Shown here: in pieces, positions 17,366-26,771 of the stretch
Position numbering within the stretch: position 1 is the first letter of the stretch
Layout of the letters: each line of letters starts with the position of its first letter
From: JAGVSR01 sp963825555
GTDB taxonomy: Bacteria; Pseudomonadota; Alphaproteobacteria; Rhizobiales; Hyphomicrobiaceae
Length of the DNA stretch: 64,000 nt
Assembly: GCA_963825555.1 (NCBI GenBank)
Contig: CAWGTZ010000024.1
Location: 1-64,000 of the forward strand
Direction of reading: 5' to 3'
The notes under the pieces: model-generated
The model's input: the letters and a program-made list of their open reading frames with translations, nothing else
What the model was told of the DNA's origin: nothing
Databases searched by the model: none
Program-made: the position numbers and the translations under genes

Positions 17366-17607
17366 CGGTCTGGGTTGAACATTCGGATTTGTCCATTTCC
17401 ATGCCCCTTGCGGGCTGGCGATCGTGTTGGAGGGCAGTCTATAGCCTCATTCTGGCCGAGCCGACAGCGCATCCGGACGGATGGTGAGGATCACGGACCA
17501 GCGCACGCGGGCCAAGAGCCCTTGCCCGTGGCGGCGGTCCGGTCCAAAGTTGCCGGAAAACAGCGACAACCCGCAGGGACCAGGATCGGACGGCACCATT
17601 GGACAAC

Positions 17608-18150
17608 ATGTATGTTATCGAGACGGAACGGGTTGTCCTGGTCGACCCGGAGGATCGCGAAACCGGTACCGCCGGAAAGATGGAGGCGCATCGCGCCGGC
17701 GCGCTGCATCGGGCTTTCTCAGTCATCATCTGGAACCTCCAGGGGGAGGTGTTGCTGCAGCGGCGCGCGCTCGGGAAATACCATTCAGGCGGCTTGTGGA
17801 CCAACGCCTGTTGTGGGCATCCGCGGCCGGGCGAACCCGTCGAAAAGGCTGCCGCTCGCCGTCTCGCCGAGGAGATGGGCTTTGCCTGTCCGCTGGAGGA
17901 GTTCGGAACCATCACCTACCGCGCCGATCTCGACCAGGGCCTGATCGAGCATGAGTTCGTGCATGTCTTCCGTGGTACCTACGAAGGGGCGATGAACCTG
18001 AACCCGGAGGAAGTTTCGGAAATCCGCTGGATCACGCCAGAGGGCCTGCTCCGCGCGCTGCAAGAAACGCCCGAAAGTTTCACTGCCTGGTTCGTGAAAT
18101 ACATGCGAGCAGGATGGCCTCTGGAGCGCCCGGCAGGACTGGCTGGATAA
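17608..18150 (+). CDS. idi: Isopentenyl-diphosphate delta-isomerase, type I
   Basis: 180-residue Nudix-fold enzyme that interconverts IPP and DMAPP in isoprenoid synthesis. The catalytic Cys is in WTNACCGHP, the catalytic Glu in the LIEHEF motif, and the conserved Trp in TAWFVKY. A Nudix-like AAARRLAEEMGF lies in between. ATG 17608 gives the usual length; a TTG nine bases earlier is possible. It is separate from the fdh block and read away from the LysR gene. Type I isomerase is not universal in alphaproteobacteria, which rely on the IspH branch point, and is often found with carotenoid or bacteriochlorophyll genes. None of those are seen here. Confidence 0.9.
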   Translation: MYVIETERVVLVDPEDRETGTAGKMEAHRAGALHRAFSVIIWNLQGEVLLQRRALGKYHSGGLWTNACCGHPRPGEPVEKAAARRLAEEMGFACPLEEFGTITYRADLDQGLIEHEFVHVFRGTYEGAMNLNPEEVSEIRWITPEGLLRALQETPESFTAWFVKYMRAGWPLERPAGLAG

Positions 18151-18172
18151 AGCCCGATGCACGCCCTATCTG

Positions 18173-18817
18173 ATGGGCATGCTCTCCTCGTTCCTTGCAA
18201 GCTTCGCGACGTTCTTTGCCACGATCGGTCCGGTGGAGGCCGCCGTGATATTTGCGACGCTTACGCCGGTGATGGGGCGAGCCGAGCGGATGCACGTCTC
18301 TTTTCGCGCGGTGGGAATTGCCGCTGTCATCCTTTTCGGTGCGCTGATCGCCGGCGGGCCGCTTCTTGCTCAACTCGGCGTCGGCATACCCGCACTGCAG
18401 ACGGCCGGCGGCATCATCCTGCTCGTCATCGCGCTCGATATGATTTTTGCCCGTCCGTCGAGCGCCTTCAAGCTGACAGAGCCCGAGGACGAGGAGGCGC
18501 ATGGCCGCGATGATCTCGCTGTTTTTCCCATCGCAACGCCGCTGCTTGCCGGGCCCGGCGCGATGAGTGCCGTCATCCTGATGGCAGCAAGCGCCGCGGG
18601 AGACCCGGCGCGCTACACCGGAGTGGTTCTGGCTCTTGCCGCGGTGATGCTCATTACATTGGCGCTGCTGTTCTTGTCACAGGAGTTATCGCGGGCGCTG
18701 GGTGTGACGGCACAGCGCGTCCTGATGCGTGTCTTTGGTATTCTCCTGGCCGGCATCGCTGTGCAGGCATTGTTTAACGGCATTGCAGCCAGCGGACTCG
18801 TGCCTGTGACGCATTGA
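18173..18817 (+). CDS. MarC/UPF0056-family integral membrane protein
   Basis: 214-residue hydrophobic protein with about six predicted membrane helices. The opening FLASFATFFATIGPVEAA resembles the first helix of the MarC family, where a Pro-rich P-[IV] motif marks the helix. A charged cytoplasmic loop (EPEDEEAHGRDD) lies near residue 105, and a second half-repeat FPIATPLLAGPGAMSAVI follows, matching the internal duplication of the family. The molecular function of MarC proteins is not established. It is 22 bases after idi and possibly cotranscribed. Confidence 0.78.
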   Translation: MGMLSSFLASFATFFATIGPVEAAVIFATLTPVMGRAERMHVSFRAVGIAAVILFGALIAGGPLLAQLGVGIPALQTAGGIILLVIALDMIFARPSSAFKLTEPEDEEAHGRDDLAVFPIATPLLAGPGAMSAVILMAASAAGDPARYTGVVLALAAVMLITLALLFLSQELSRALGVTAQRVLMRVFGILLAGIAVQALFNGIAASGLVPVTH

Positions 18818-18914
18818 TCGCCGCTGGTGCGCACTGGCACAGCAATTAGCAGCCTTTTAAGACCTTGCTGGCACCCTGCGGACGAGTTGCGTTTGTCCAT
18901 AGGGTTTGCGTTCC

Positions 18915-19427
18915 ATGTCTGCGTCCCCCCGCGTACGCGTGTCCGCGCGTTCCTCTACCGTTGCAGTTTCGGCACTGGCTGTTTGTCTGGCCACGCTGCT
19001 CGCCGCCTGCAGCAGCACCCGCCAGCCGGACGCTCCTCAGGTCTTCTCCTGGGTCCGAGGCTCCGAGCCCCCATCCCAATATGCCGGTACCGTAGCATCC
19101 CAGTCCGTCGAACTGGAAGACGACGGCCTGCCCTCGCAGGCCCCGCCTTCCGTGCGGAACCGCCAGATGCCCGATGACCCCAACGCGCCCTGGAGCCCCA
19201 ATTACGGGCGCACAGCCGACGGGCAGGATTGGGGTGGCGAAGGCTTCCGGCCGGTCGCCAGTGTAACGCCAGATGATGGCGGCGACGGATATCCCGTACC
19301 GAAATCGCCGGAAGAAGCGGGCGTGCACTTGCCGGCCACCGAACCGCAAAACCGCCGCGGCGGGTCTTACCCGCCACCTTCTTCAAACTGCATGCGCACG
19401 GGGAGCGGCTGGTTCTGCCGGCGCTGA
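18915..19427 (+). CDS. Hypothetical lipoprotein
   Basis: 170 residues from ATG 18915. The N-terminus is basic, then hydrophobic, and ends in a lipobox LLAAC at about residues 28-32, so it should be processed by signal peptidase II and lipidated. The mature part is Pro/Gly/Asp-rich and looks disordered, and a Cys-containing tail (SNCMRTGSGWFCRR) could form a disulfide. I do not recognise a domain. Neighbours give no functional hint. Confidence 0.65.
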   Translation: MSASPRVRVSARSSTVAVSALAVCLATLLAACSSTRQPDAPQVFSWVRGSEPPSQYAGTVASQSVELEDDGLPSQAPPSVRNRQMPDDPNAPWSPNYGRTADGQDWGGEGFRPVASVTPDDGGDGYPVPKSPEEAGVHLPATEPQNRRGGSYPPPSSNCMRTGSGWFCRR

Positions 19428-19469
19428 GGTCTTAGGCTTGGGTTCCTGGGTATCCATGGGGAACTGAGC

Positions 19470-20051
19470 GTGGCGCGGGAAAGCAATGTTGAGGCACCTG
19501 AGCGGCCCTTGATCGAGCGCTATCTGGCCCGAGAACGCAGCCCGCAGTTCCTGGCGGAGCTGGACGAAGTCTTCTTCGAGGCGAGCGGGACAAAGACCTT
19601 CGCCGACGAGGCGGCGCGCTTGTCCTTCCGCGAGCGGTGGCTTGGCCGTTATCTCACGCACGATCCTGAACTGGCTTTTCTCGCCATCGCTGCACCTGGC
19701 CAACAGGAAGAGACGCTCGCCGGCTATCTCGTAGGCGCGTTGGACGATCCGGCGCGCGCACCACGTTTCGCTGACCTTGGTTATTTCCAGAAGCTTGCCG
19801 ACGTGACCGCTCGCTATCCGGCTCAACTCCATGTCAATCTCGCGCCGTCCTGGCGAGGGGCTGGCATCGGGCGCGATCTCGTGGACGCGTTTATTGCCGA
19901 TGCGCGCTCGGCGGGCGCGCCGGGCGTGCATGTCGTCACGTCGCGTGGCATGCGAAATGTGCGCTTCTATGCTCAGTGCGGCTTTGTGGAATTGGGCGCG
20001 TGCGAATGGAACGGGCGCGAACTTCTAATGCTCGGACGTGCACTCGATTGA
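19470..20051 (+). CDS. GNAT-family N-acetyltransferase
   Basis: 193 residues. The acetyl-CoA loop is in PSWRGAGIGRDLVDAF, preceded by a beta strand LHVNLAP and followed by the GVHVVTSRGMRNVRFYAQCGF motif that closes the GNAT fold. The start is GTG 19470 with GGGGA eight bases upstream. The substrate cannot be read. Its last 27 bases overlap the end of the convergent flavoprotein gene. Confidence 0.8.
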   Translation: MARESNVEAPERPLIERYLARERSPQFLAELDEVFFEASGTKTFADEAARLSFRERWLGRYLTHDPELAFLAIAAPGQQEETLAGYLVGALDDPARAPRFADLGYFQKLADVTARYPAQLHVNLAPSWRGAGIGRDLVDAFIADARSAGAPGVHVVTSRGMRNVRFYAQCGFVELGACEWNGRELLMLGRALD

Positions 20052-21197
20052 TCGCGCGCTTTCTCCTTGTGGTGATGCGGACGGGCGCAGCATTGCAGCC
20101 ACAAGATCGCCGATAGCCAGGCTCGATGTGAGGCCGGGGCTTTCGATACCGTAGAGTGCGACAAGTCCGTCCAGACCATGTTCTGCAGGCCCGTGGATCG
20201 CGAAATCGGCAGCAGGCTCCCCCCGCCCGCTTATCTTCGGGCGGATGCCGGTGTAGCCGGGGATCAGAGATTCTTCACGCACGTCCGGCCAGTAGCGACG
20301 GATCGCTGTAGCAAAGGCCGCCCGGCGTTTTCCATCCGGGTCCTCGAACTCAAGCGACGGCGTCTCGCACCATTGCACATCCGGACCGAACTTCGCCTCG
20401 CCCGCCGTCGAGAGTGTGTAGTGAATGCCCAGGCCGCCGTTTCCGGGTAGCGGATATATGAGCCGTTGGAAGGGTGCGCGTCCTTGCAGCGCGAAATAGT
20501 GGCCCTTTGCGTAGCGCGTCTCCGGTACGGGGCAGCTGAGACTGGGTGCCAGCAATCGACCGGCTCGCGAAGCTTCGAGCCCGGCCGAGAGCACGAGGTG
20601 GCGACAAGTGATCGATGTCGCGCAGCCTTCCGAGACGGTCTGCAGCCGGAAGCCGCCGCCTTCATGCGTGATGTCGACGACGTGTGTGGCCAGCGCCACA
20701 ACACCGTTGTGATCGCGCAGGCGCGCTTCGACGGCGAGGATGTAAGCGTGGCTGTCGATGACAGCGGTTGAGGGCGAAAGCAGGGCTGCTGTGCAGGCGA
20801 GGGCGGGTTCGAGCTGCCTCGCTTCCGCGGCCGATAGCAGGGCCACGTCATGGACGCCGTTGGTCCGCGCCGTTGCAGCGATGCGCTCCAGTCCCTCGAT
20901 TTCGGACACATCGGTTGCGACGACGAGCTTGCCGAGCGGAGCGATGGCGACGCCGGCCTCGCGGCAGAAGCCGACGAGCCGTTGGCGTCCCGCGACGCAC
21001 AAGCGGGCCTTTAGAGAGCCAGGCGGGTAGTAGAGCCCGGCATGGACGACCTCGCTGTTGCGGGACGATGTCTCGCTGCCGAGCCGGTCGTGACGCTCGA
21101 TGAGCAGGACGTCCTGGCCTCGTTCCGCCAGCGCGGAAGCGCAGGCCAGCCCAACGACGCCGCCGCCCACCACGATCGTTTCAATGTCCACTGACAA
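20025..21197 (-). CDS. FAD-dependent oxidoreductase, L-2-hydroxyglutarate oxidase-like
   Basis: 390-residue DAO-family flavoprotein. The N-terminal dinucleotide fold IVVGGGVVGLACA is followed by the motif HAGLYYPPGSLKARLC, which is strongly typical of L-2-hydroxyglutarate oxidase/dehydrogenase (LhgO/L2HGDH). The middle of the protein (LIYPLPGNGGLGIHYT) and the end (GYTGIRPKISG) also fit that family. The likely start is TTG 21197 with GAGG seven bases upstream; a GTG two codons on is possible. It would remove L-2-hydroxyglutarate formed by dehydrogenase side reactions or lysine breakdown. A related glycerol-3-phosphate-type oxidase is the main alternative. Confidence 0.82.
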   Translation of the reverse strand: MSVDIETIVVGGGVVGLACASALAERGQDVLLIERHDRLGSETSSRNSEVVHAGLYYPPGSLKARLCVAGRQRLVGFCREAGVAIAPLGKLVVATDVSEIEGLERIAATARTNGVHDVALLSAAEARQLEPALACTAALLSPSTAVIDSHAYILAVEARLRDHNGVVALATHVVDITHEGGGFRLQTVSEGCATSITCRHLVLSAGLEASRAGRLLAPSLSCPVPETRYAKGHYFALQGRAPFQRLIYPLPGNGGLGIHYTLSTAGEAKFGPDVQWCETPSLEFEDPDGKRRAAFATAIRRYWPDVREESLIPGYTGIRPKISGRGEPAADFAIHGPAEHGLDGLVALYGIESPGLTSSLAIGDLVAAMLRPSASPQGESARSIECTSEH

Positions 21198-21325
21198 TTC
21201 ACAGCCTCACAACGTTTCGGAGCATTTGAATGCGAATACTAATCTCTGAAAGTTCTCATAGTTATCCACAGCTCGCGAGAGGTGGAACAAAACAGGATTA
21301 CCGCTCCTGAAAGCGGCCACCAGAA

Positions 21326-21351
21326 AGCCCGCAATCGAAGGATTGCGGGCT
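21326..21351 (-). terminator. Hairpin terminator after the bactofilin gene
   Basis: Eleven-base perfect stem (AGCCCGCAATC / GATTGCGGGCT) with a 4-base loop, 43 bases beyond the bactofilin stop. On the minus strand the stem is followed by TTTCTGG, a short T run, so it probably ends transcription of bactofilin before the flavoprotein gene. Confidence 0.65.
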
Positions 21352-21393
21352 GTTGCGTTGAGGACCGGCAGCGGAGGGCTTCGAGCCCCCCGA

Positions 21394-21993
21394 TTACGCG
21401 GGTTCCGAATTCAGTGTGATCGGCGGCGTGGCGGGCTCCGGGTCGCCGTCCGCTCCCACAGGGATCTCCGGAGGAGACTCGGCGGCTGGCCTTGCGGCGA
21501 TGTCGCCCGGCGCGCGATCCGGGAAGCCGAACCCAGCGGTCGGATCTTCGGTGCGGCGCGATTTGCCTTCAAAGTAGGCGCCCTGCTCGATGGCCAGCGT
21601 CACGTGGTAGACGTCGCCTTCGACGCGGCTCGTCGACTGAAGCAGCACACGCTTGCCTCGCACCGAACCCATGACATGGCCGCGGACAACGACTTCCTCA
21701 CCGACGATGCCTCCGGTGACTTGAGCGCGCTCGCCGACCAGGACATGCGAGCCATGAATATCGCCGTTGATTTCCCCTTCGACCTGGATTTCGCCGTGCG
21801 ACACGAGATTGCCGGTGACTTTGAGTTCCGGACCGATGACGGACGGTATGCCGCGTTCGGCAGTGCGCAGAGGGGATCCTATGGGCCGGGTCGTGCTATT
21901 GGATTGCGGTGCGGGGGATTGGGGAGCGCCGGGCGGCGTCATGAACCCCGCCAGAGAGGCCTCACCGTCCGATTTCCTGAAATTCGGCAACAT
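21394..21993 (-). CDS. Bactofilin family cytoskeletal protein
   Basis: 199 residues from ATG 21993, with GGAGGG six bases upstream fixing the start over a much longer open frame. The central part (about residues 48-140) is a right-handed beta-helix of short repeats, with GEIQVEGEINGDIHGSHVLVG and GHVMGSVRGKRVLL as typical turns. Flanking tails are Pro-rich and disordered, as in other bactofilins. These proteins polymerise without nucleotide and help cell shape, stalk or division functions. The usual neighbouring M23 peptidase gene is not present here. Confidence 0.88.
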   Translation of the reverse strand: MLPNFRKSDGEASLAGFMTPPGAPQSPAPQSNSTTRPIGSPLRTAERGIPSVIGPELKVTGNLVSHGEIQVEGEINGDIHGSHVLVGERAQVTGGIVGEEVVVRGHVMGSVRGKRVLLQSTSRVEGDVYHVTLAIEQGAYFEGKSRRTEDPTAGFGFPDRAPGDIAARPAAESPPEIPVGADGDPEPATPPITLNSEPA

Positions 21994-22274
21994 TCGATAC
22001 CCTCCAACACGAACTCCACCCACACCCTTGGACGCTTTCACTACGCGCCAGTTCACGCGGGAATATGGCAATCGCCGTGCATAGCTGTGCACAAAATTCC
22101 CGCGTTGTGGCCAGCGCGCACGAAATCTCGTGGGCCGCAGCGAACGAGCAGTCTGCGTACCATGTTTTAAAAGGGGGGTCACGAGGCTCCAATTGGGAAT
22201 AATGCGCTTTGCTGTCGTGGCGCGCAGTATGCCCGAAGAGTTGTCGGTCCTTGCCTATGAGTTGGGCTGAATGT

Positions 22275-22742
22275 TCAGGCTTTCAGGGCTTTGACTGCGG
22301 CTAGAACCTCTTCCGCATGTCCCGGCACGCTCACCTTGCGCCAGACCTGGGCAATCTTGCCCTTGGCGTCGATGACAAAGGTGGAGCGCTCCACGCCCAT
22401 GTATTTGCGCCCATACATCGATTTCTCGACCCAGACGCCGTAGGCGGTAGCGACCTTCTTCTCTTCGTCGGACAGCAGGCGCACGCTCAGATCGTGCTTG
22501 CAGCGGAACTTGTCGTGGCTCGCGACGCTATCGGGAGAAATGCCGAAAACCTCCGCCCCGGCCTTCTTGAACCGTGGTGCCAGCTCCGTGAAGTCTTTGG
22601 CTTCACGCGTACAGCCCGACGTATCGTCCTTGGGGTAGAAATAGAGCACAACGATGCCGCCCTTGAGCTTGGAGAGGCGGACGGACTTGCCGTCGTCTCC
22701 GGGCAGTTCGAAATCGGGGGCGGTCTTACCTTTTTCGACCAT
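22275..22742 (-). CDS. bcp: Thioredoxin-dependent peroxiredoxin, Bcp/PrxQ family
   Basis: 155 residues from ATG 22742 (AGG upstream; the open frame extends 22 codons further without family similarity). The peroxidatic Cys lies in YPKDDTSGCTREAKDF, where many family members have a second Cys five residues on; here that position is not Cys, as in some single-Cys PrxQ proteins. Conserved GVWVEKSMYGRKYMGVERSTFVID is typical. It reduces hydrogen peroxide and organic hydroperoxides with thioredoxin in the cytoplasm. It is transcribed away from the AsmA-like gene. Confidence 0.9.
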   Translation of the reverse strand: MVEKGKTAPDFELPGDDGKSVRLSKLKGGIVVLYFYPKDDTSGCTREAKDFTELAPRFKKAGAEVFGISPDSVASHDKFRCKHDLSVRLLSDEEKKVATAYGVWVEKSMYGRKYMGVERSTFVIDAKGKIAQVWRKVSVPGHAEEVLAAVKALKA

Positions 22743-22913
22743 GATACGCGCCTTTCTTTTGTCGCTTTTGACCATGCACTTGCAATGCAACGGAACATAG
22801 CCGGTCACAGATCAAGAGCTAGTTGATTCGGCAAGTTTTTCGACCGTGTCGAGGCGCCAGCTCGGACTCCCAGAGACCCTCGCAGAAGGCCTGCTTCGAC
22901 CGGACTACGTTGA

Positions 22914-25900
22914 ATGATCGCGATGCGCTCCCGGCCTGGCGGGCGCTGGGGGATGAGGACGGGCGTGGACAGGACGACACGAACGGGACCTGGCAGCAGG
23001 ACCGGGCTCCCGCCAACGGGCCGGACACGGCCCGGCACGGCCCCGCCACCTCTGCCTTCCGGCCGTACACAGCCGGCTCCTCATGCGTCACACTATCCGA
23101 TGAGGAGCAAACCGCAGGGGCGGTCCATGCGACCGCTTGCGCGGCTTCTTGGGCATGTTTTGATGATCATCGCGCCGCTTGTGCTGCTCACGGTTCTGGC
23201 GGCCATCGTGATGTACGTCCGGTTGCAGCAGGGGCCCATATCCCTGAAGATGATGGCCGGACCGATCGAGCGGGGCATTACCGCGGAACTCCACGGCATC
23301 ACGGCCAAGGTGGATGATGCCGTCCTCCAGCGGACCGACGCCGGCGACTACGAGTTCCGCCTCGTGAATCTCCGGTTGATTGAGCGGGATGGCAGCATCG
23401 TTGCCTCGGCGCCGATTGCCGCGGTGGGGCTCGACTACTCGCAACTTGTCAAATTGCAGCTGCTGCCCCGCAGAGTGGACCTCATTGAACCGCGCGTTGC
23501 GGTGACCTACAGCGAGGCCGAAGGCTTCTCACTCAGTTTCTCCGAACCCTGGAGCACTCGGCTTTCGCCGTCCGATCCGGGAAGCGGGCGACGCGAGGAG
23601 GTGCTCCAGCCGGGCCCGGCATCCTCGAGCGGTCCTCCCACAACCACTTTTACGACCGGGCTGCGCAACCTGGACGTTGCGCGGATGATCTCCGAATACA
23701 CGGCACGCGCGCGGCGCCGGGAAGATGCCACCGCGAGCCTCAGCCAGATCGGCTTGCGGAATGCGACGGTCGATGTCGACTATTCCGGCAGCCGAAGCCA
23801 ATGGAAGGTTCCCGAACTCTCAATCGATCTCAATCACGGCCGCCGGCGCAGCGTCATCTCTGCGCTGGCCCGCATCGATTCCGATCGCGGTCCTTGGGCG
23901 CTCTCGCTGTTGACGGAGGACTCAGATCGAACAGGTCGGCTGAAACTGAAGGCATCGGTCCGCGATCTTGTCCCAAGTGCCATCGGCCGCGCGATGCCGG
24001 AACTTGCCCTTTTGCGGGCGTTGGATTTGCCGGTGGCCGGCAACGCCTCCATTGAATTCCGCTCGTCGGGTGAAGTTCATTCGGCAGGCATCGCAATCGA
24101 GTTGGGCCGCGGCATTATCGATCTAGGCCCCTCCGTTACGGCACCGATGCTGATCGATGCCGGCCTACTCAATCTGAGCTATGATGCCGAACTTGCGCAA
24201 TTCAAGGTCTCGCCCTCCACGGTGAAGTGGGGCGACAGCCTTGTCACGCTGATCGGAAATCTCACGAGCGAGGCCAAAAGCGACCGTCCTCCCGGCTGGA
24301 CGTTCGATCTGCGCTCCACGAACGGCACACTCGGGGGCGAGGAATTCCAGATTCCTGCCATCTCTCTCGACAGTTTTGTCGTGTCGGGCCGCATCGAACC
24401 GGGAAGCAACCGTATCGAGATGACGAATATATCCGCCCAGGCCGGCGGGGCAGAGATCGTCCTGGCTGGGGACGTCATCTATGGCGACGGCCCTAGTGCG
24501 GGCCTCCGCCTTGACGGCCGCTTTGGAGCGGGCACGGCGAATGTGGCCAAGGTTCTTTGGCCGCGCATGATCGCGCCGCGTGCCCGTGATTGGATCGGCG
24601 GTCACGTTCGCGCAGGGCTCATCAAGCAAGGACGGCTCAGTTTCGCCACCGGCGGGTATGCCGGTCCCGATGCGGTGCTCGTCAAGGGTATCGTTCGCGA
24701 AAGCAGTTCGCTCGAGGTCACCGCCGAGGCGGTGGAATTCGTTCCATTCAAGGATGGCCCCAGTATCCGGGCACCGCAGGTTCTGGTTCAGGGCAAGAAC
24801 CAAGATGTCAATGTCAGCATGCCGGCAGCTGTTCTTCTCACGGAGAACAACAACGGCGTCAATCTGAAGAACGGACTTTTTACCGTGAAGGGGATTGACG
24901 ATCCTCTTCCCGTCGCGGACGTCACGTTCTCGGCGGATTCGGCGCTGGAACCCGCACTGGGGGCGTTGCGTCAGCTGCGGTTTGCAGGTGCTGACAAGAT
25001 CGACATTCCCACCGACACCATCCAGGGCAAATTCAACGGTGACTTCAAGATCAAGATGCCGCTTTCGACCGAGGTGGAGCCAGAGACAGTGGCCATCCTG
25101 GGCAAGGCGAAGATCACCGAGGTCAAGTCGAAGAAGAAGATCGGCGCCATCAGCGTCCAGAGCGGCTCCGTTGATGTCGACATGGGCGAGACGCAGACTG
25201 CGGCGCGGGGCGAACTCATTCTGAATGGTGTATTGGCCAAGCTCGATTGGTCCCGCCAGATAGGACCGGAAGGTGCCACGCCACCGCCACTCAACATTAC
25301 GGCAAACCTCGACAATTCCGACCGTAAGCAGCTCGGCATCGATGTGAATGACTACGTCCAGGGGGATGTGCCGGTCAGGGTGACATTCGAGAGCGACGAG
25401 CAGGGGCAGCCCGTCACACGCGTGCAGGCAGACCTCACTTCCGCTGACGTCATGATCGACGAATTGGCCTGGAAGAAAGGGCGAGGCAGCGCGTCTCAGC
25501 TGCAGTTCGATGTGGTGAACGGCAAGACCCACAAGACCGAGCTTCAGAATTTCAGGATCACCGGCGAGCAGATCGCTGCGGAAGGCTGGATCGGCATGTC
25601 CGCAGACAACAAGGTTCAAGAGTTCAATTTTCCCTCGTTCTCTTTGAACCTCGTCTCACGCATGCAGCTGGAGGGCAAGCGCGGCGCGCGCGACATCTGG
25701 AATGTCAAAGCGCGCGGCTCCACCTTCGACGGCAAGGATTTCTTCCGTTCCTTGTTCTCGGTCAGGAGCAATTCCCAGAACAGCTCGTCAAAGAAGAAAG
25801 GCGGCATCGACCTCACCGCCAGCATCGACAACGTACTGGGGCACTCGGGCGTTGCGCTGCGCGGTTTTTCGATGCGGCTGTCGCAGCGCGGGGGTCAGCT

Positions 25901-26735
25901 GACGGCGCTCGATGCGCGTGGCACGCTCGACGGCGGACGGCCGCTGGCGGCCGTTCTGCAAACTCCGCAGGGTGGCCGGCGCAAGGTCTTTGCGGATACC
26001 ACCGATGGCGGGCAGGCGCTCCGCATGATCGGGTTCTACGACAATATGCAGGGTGGCCGCGTTCGGCTGGAGGTGGATCTTGATGGCCGCGGAGCGGCCC
26101 AGCAGAGCGGGATCTTGTGGATCGACAACTTCAAGGTTCTGGGCGACCCGATCGTCTCAGAGGTGTTCTCCGGGGTAGAGGGAGGTGGGCCCGCGATTGG
26201 CGCGGCAACGCCCGGCCAGCGCCGCGTGGTGCGTGAGGTGTTCGAGTTTGACCGCATGAAGCTGCCCTTCTCGGTGGGGCATGGGCAGTTTGCTATCGAG
26301 GAGTCCTACCTCCGGGGGCCCATTCTGGGCGCTACGCTGCGCGGCAAAGTTGATTACGGCGCGCAGCGGGTGAACCTGGGCGGAACCTATGTGCCCTTGC
26401 AGGGACTCAACAACATGTTGGGTGGCATTCCCGTTCTCGGACAGATCATCAGTGGCCCGCGCGGCGAGGGCATATTCGGAATCACGTTCGCAATTCAAGG
26501 GCCAATGGGCAACCCGCAGGTCATCGTCAATCCGCTCTCTCTCGTCGCGCCAGGAATATTCCGCGAGATCTTCCAGATGACCAATCCAAGCACCGCCGTG
26601 CAGCCGCGCGGGCAATTGCCGGCGAACTCGGCCGATAAGCGGGCGCGCGCCTCCAGTTCAAGCGGCGCTTATGAGGCCCCACAGGCGGTCGACGGATGGT
26701 CGTCGGACACCGTGGTTCCGACCGAGCGAAATTGA
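22914..26735 (+). CDS. Very large AsmA/YhdP-like envelope protein (DUF3971)
   Basis: 1273 residues. The first 75 or so are basic, Pro/Arg-rich and cytoplasmic. One membrane helix follows at about 78-103. The rest should be periplasmic and beta-rich, with a DUF3971 region in the middle and an AsmA-like C-terminal region (LGGTYVPLQGLNNMLGGIPVLGQIISG, split here by its conserved Gly residues). Proteins of this kind (YhdP, TamB, AsmA) form long grooves thought to carry phospholipids between inner and outer membrane. Start ATG 22914 has a weak ribosome site; later ATGs near 23100 are possible. It is monocistronic and convergent with tyrS. Confidence 0.8.
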   Translation: MIAMRSRPGGRWGMRTGVDRTTRTGPGSRTGLPPTGRTRPGTAPPPLPSGRTQPAPHASHYPMRSKPQGRSMRPLARLLGHVLMIIAPLVLLTVLAAIVMYVRLQQGPISLKMMAGPIERGITAELHGITAKVDDAVLQRTDAGDYEFRLVNLRLIERDGSIVASAPIAAVGLDYSQLVKLQLLPRRVDLIEPRVAVTYSEAEGFSLSFSEPWSTRLSPSDPGSGRREEVLQPGPASSSGPPTTTFTTGLRNLDVARMISEYTARARRREDATASLSQIGLRNATVDVDYSGSRSQWKVPELSIDLNHGRRRSVISALARIDSDRGPWALSLLTEDSDRTGRLKLKASVRDLVPSAIGRAMPELALLRALDLPVAGNASIEFRSSGEVHSAGIAIELGRGIIDLGPSVTAPMLIDAGLLNLSYDAELAQFKVSPSTVKWGDSLVTLIGNLTSEAKSDRPPGWTFDLRSTNGTLGGEEFQIPAISLDSFVVSGRIEPGSNRIEMTNISAQAGGAEIVLAGDVIYGDGPSAGLRLDGRFGAGTANVAKVLWPRMIAPRARDWIGGHVRAGLIKQGRLSFATGGYAGPDAVLVKGIVRESSSLEVTAEAVEFVPFKDGPSIRAPQVLVQGKNQDVNVSMPAAVLLTENNNGVNLKNGLFTVKGIDDPLPVADVTFSADSALEPALGALRQLRFAGADKIDIPTDTIQGKFNGDFKIKMPLSTEVEPETVAILGKAKITEVKSKKKIGAISVQSGSVDVDMGETQTAARGELILNGVLAKLDWSRQIGPEGATPPPLNITANLDNSDRKQLGIDVNDYVQGDVPVRVTFESDEQGQPVTRVQADLTSADVMIDELAWKKGRGSASQLQFDVVNGKTHKTELQNFRITGEQIAAEGWIGMSADNKVQEFNFPSFSLNLVSRMQLEGKRGARDIWNVKARGSTFDGKDFFRSLFSVRSNSQNSSSKKKGGIDLTASIDNVLGHSGVALRGFSMRLSQRGGQLTALDARGTLDGGRPLAAVLQTPQGGRRKVFADTTDGGQALRMIGFYDNMQGGRVRLEVDLDGRGAAQQSGILWIDNFKVLGDPIVSEVFSGVEGGGPAIGAATPGQRRVVREVFEFDRMKLPFSVGHGQFAIEESYLRGPILGATLRGKVDYGAQRVNLGGTYVPLQGLNNMLGGIPVLGQIISGPRGEGIFGITFAIQGPMGNPQVIVNPLSLVAPGIFREIFQMTNPSTAVQPRGQLPANSADKRARASSSSGAYEAPQAVDGWSSDTVVPTERN

Positions 26736-26771
26736 GAACATCCGCACGAGGCCTTGGAATGGGCTGCGTCG

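Noticed and set aside
24165..25619. 484-residue open frame on the minus strand
   Set aside because: Antisense to the AsmA-like gene, with no domain and skewed composition.
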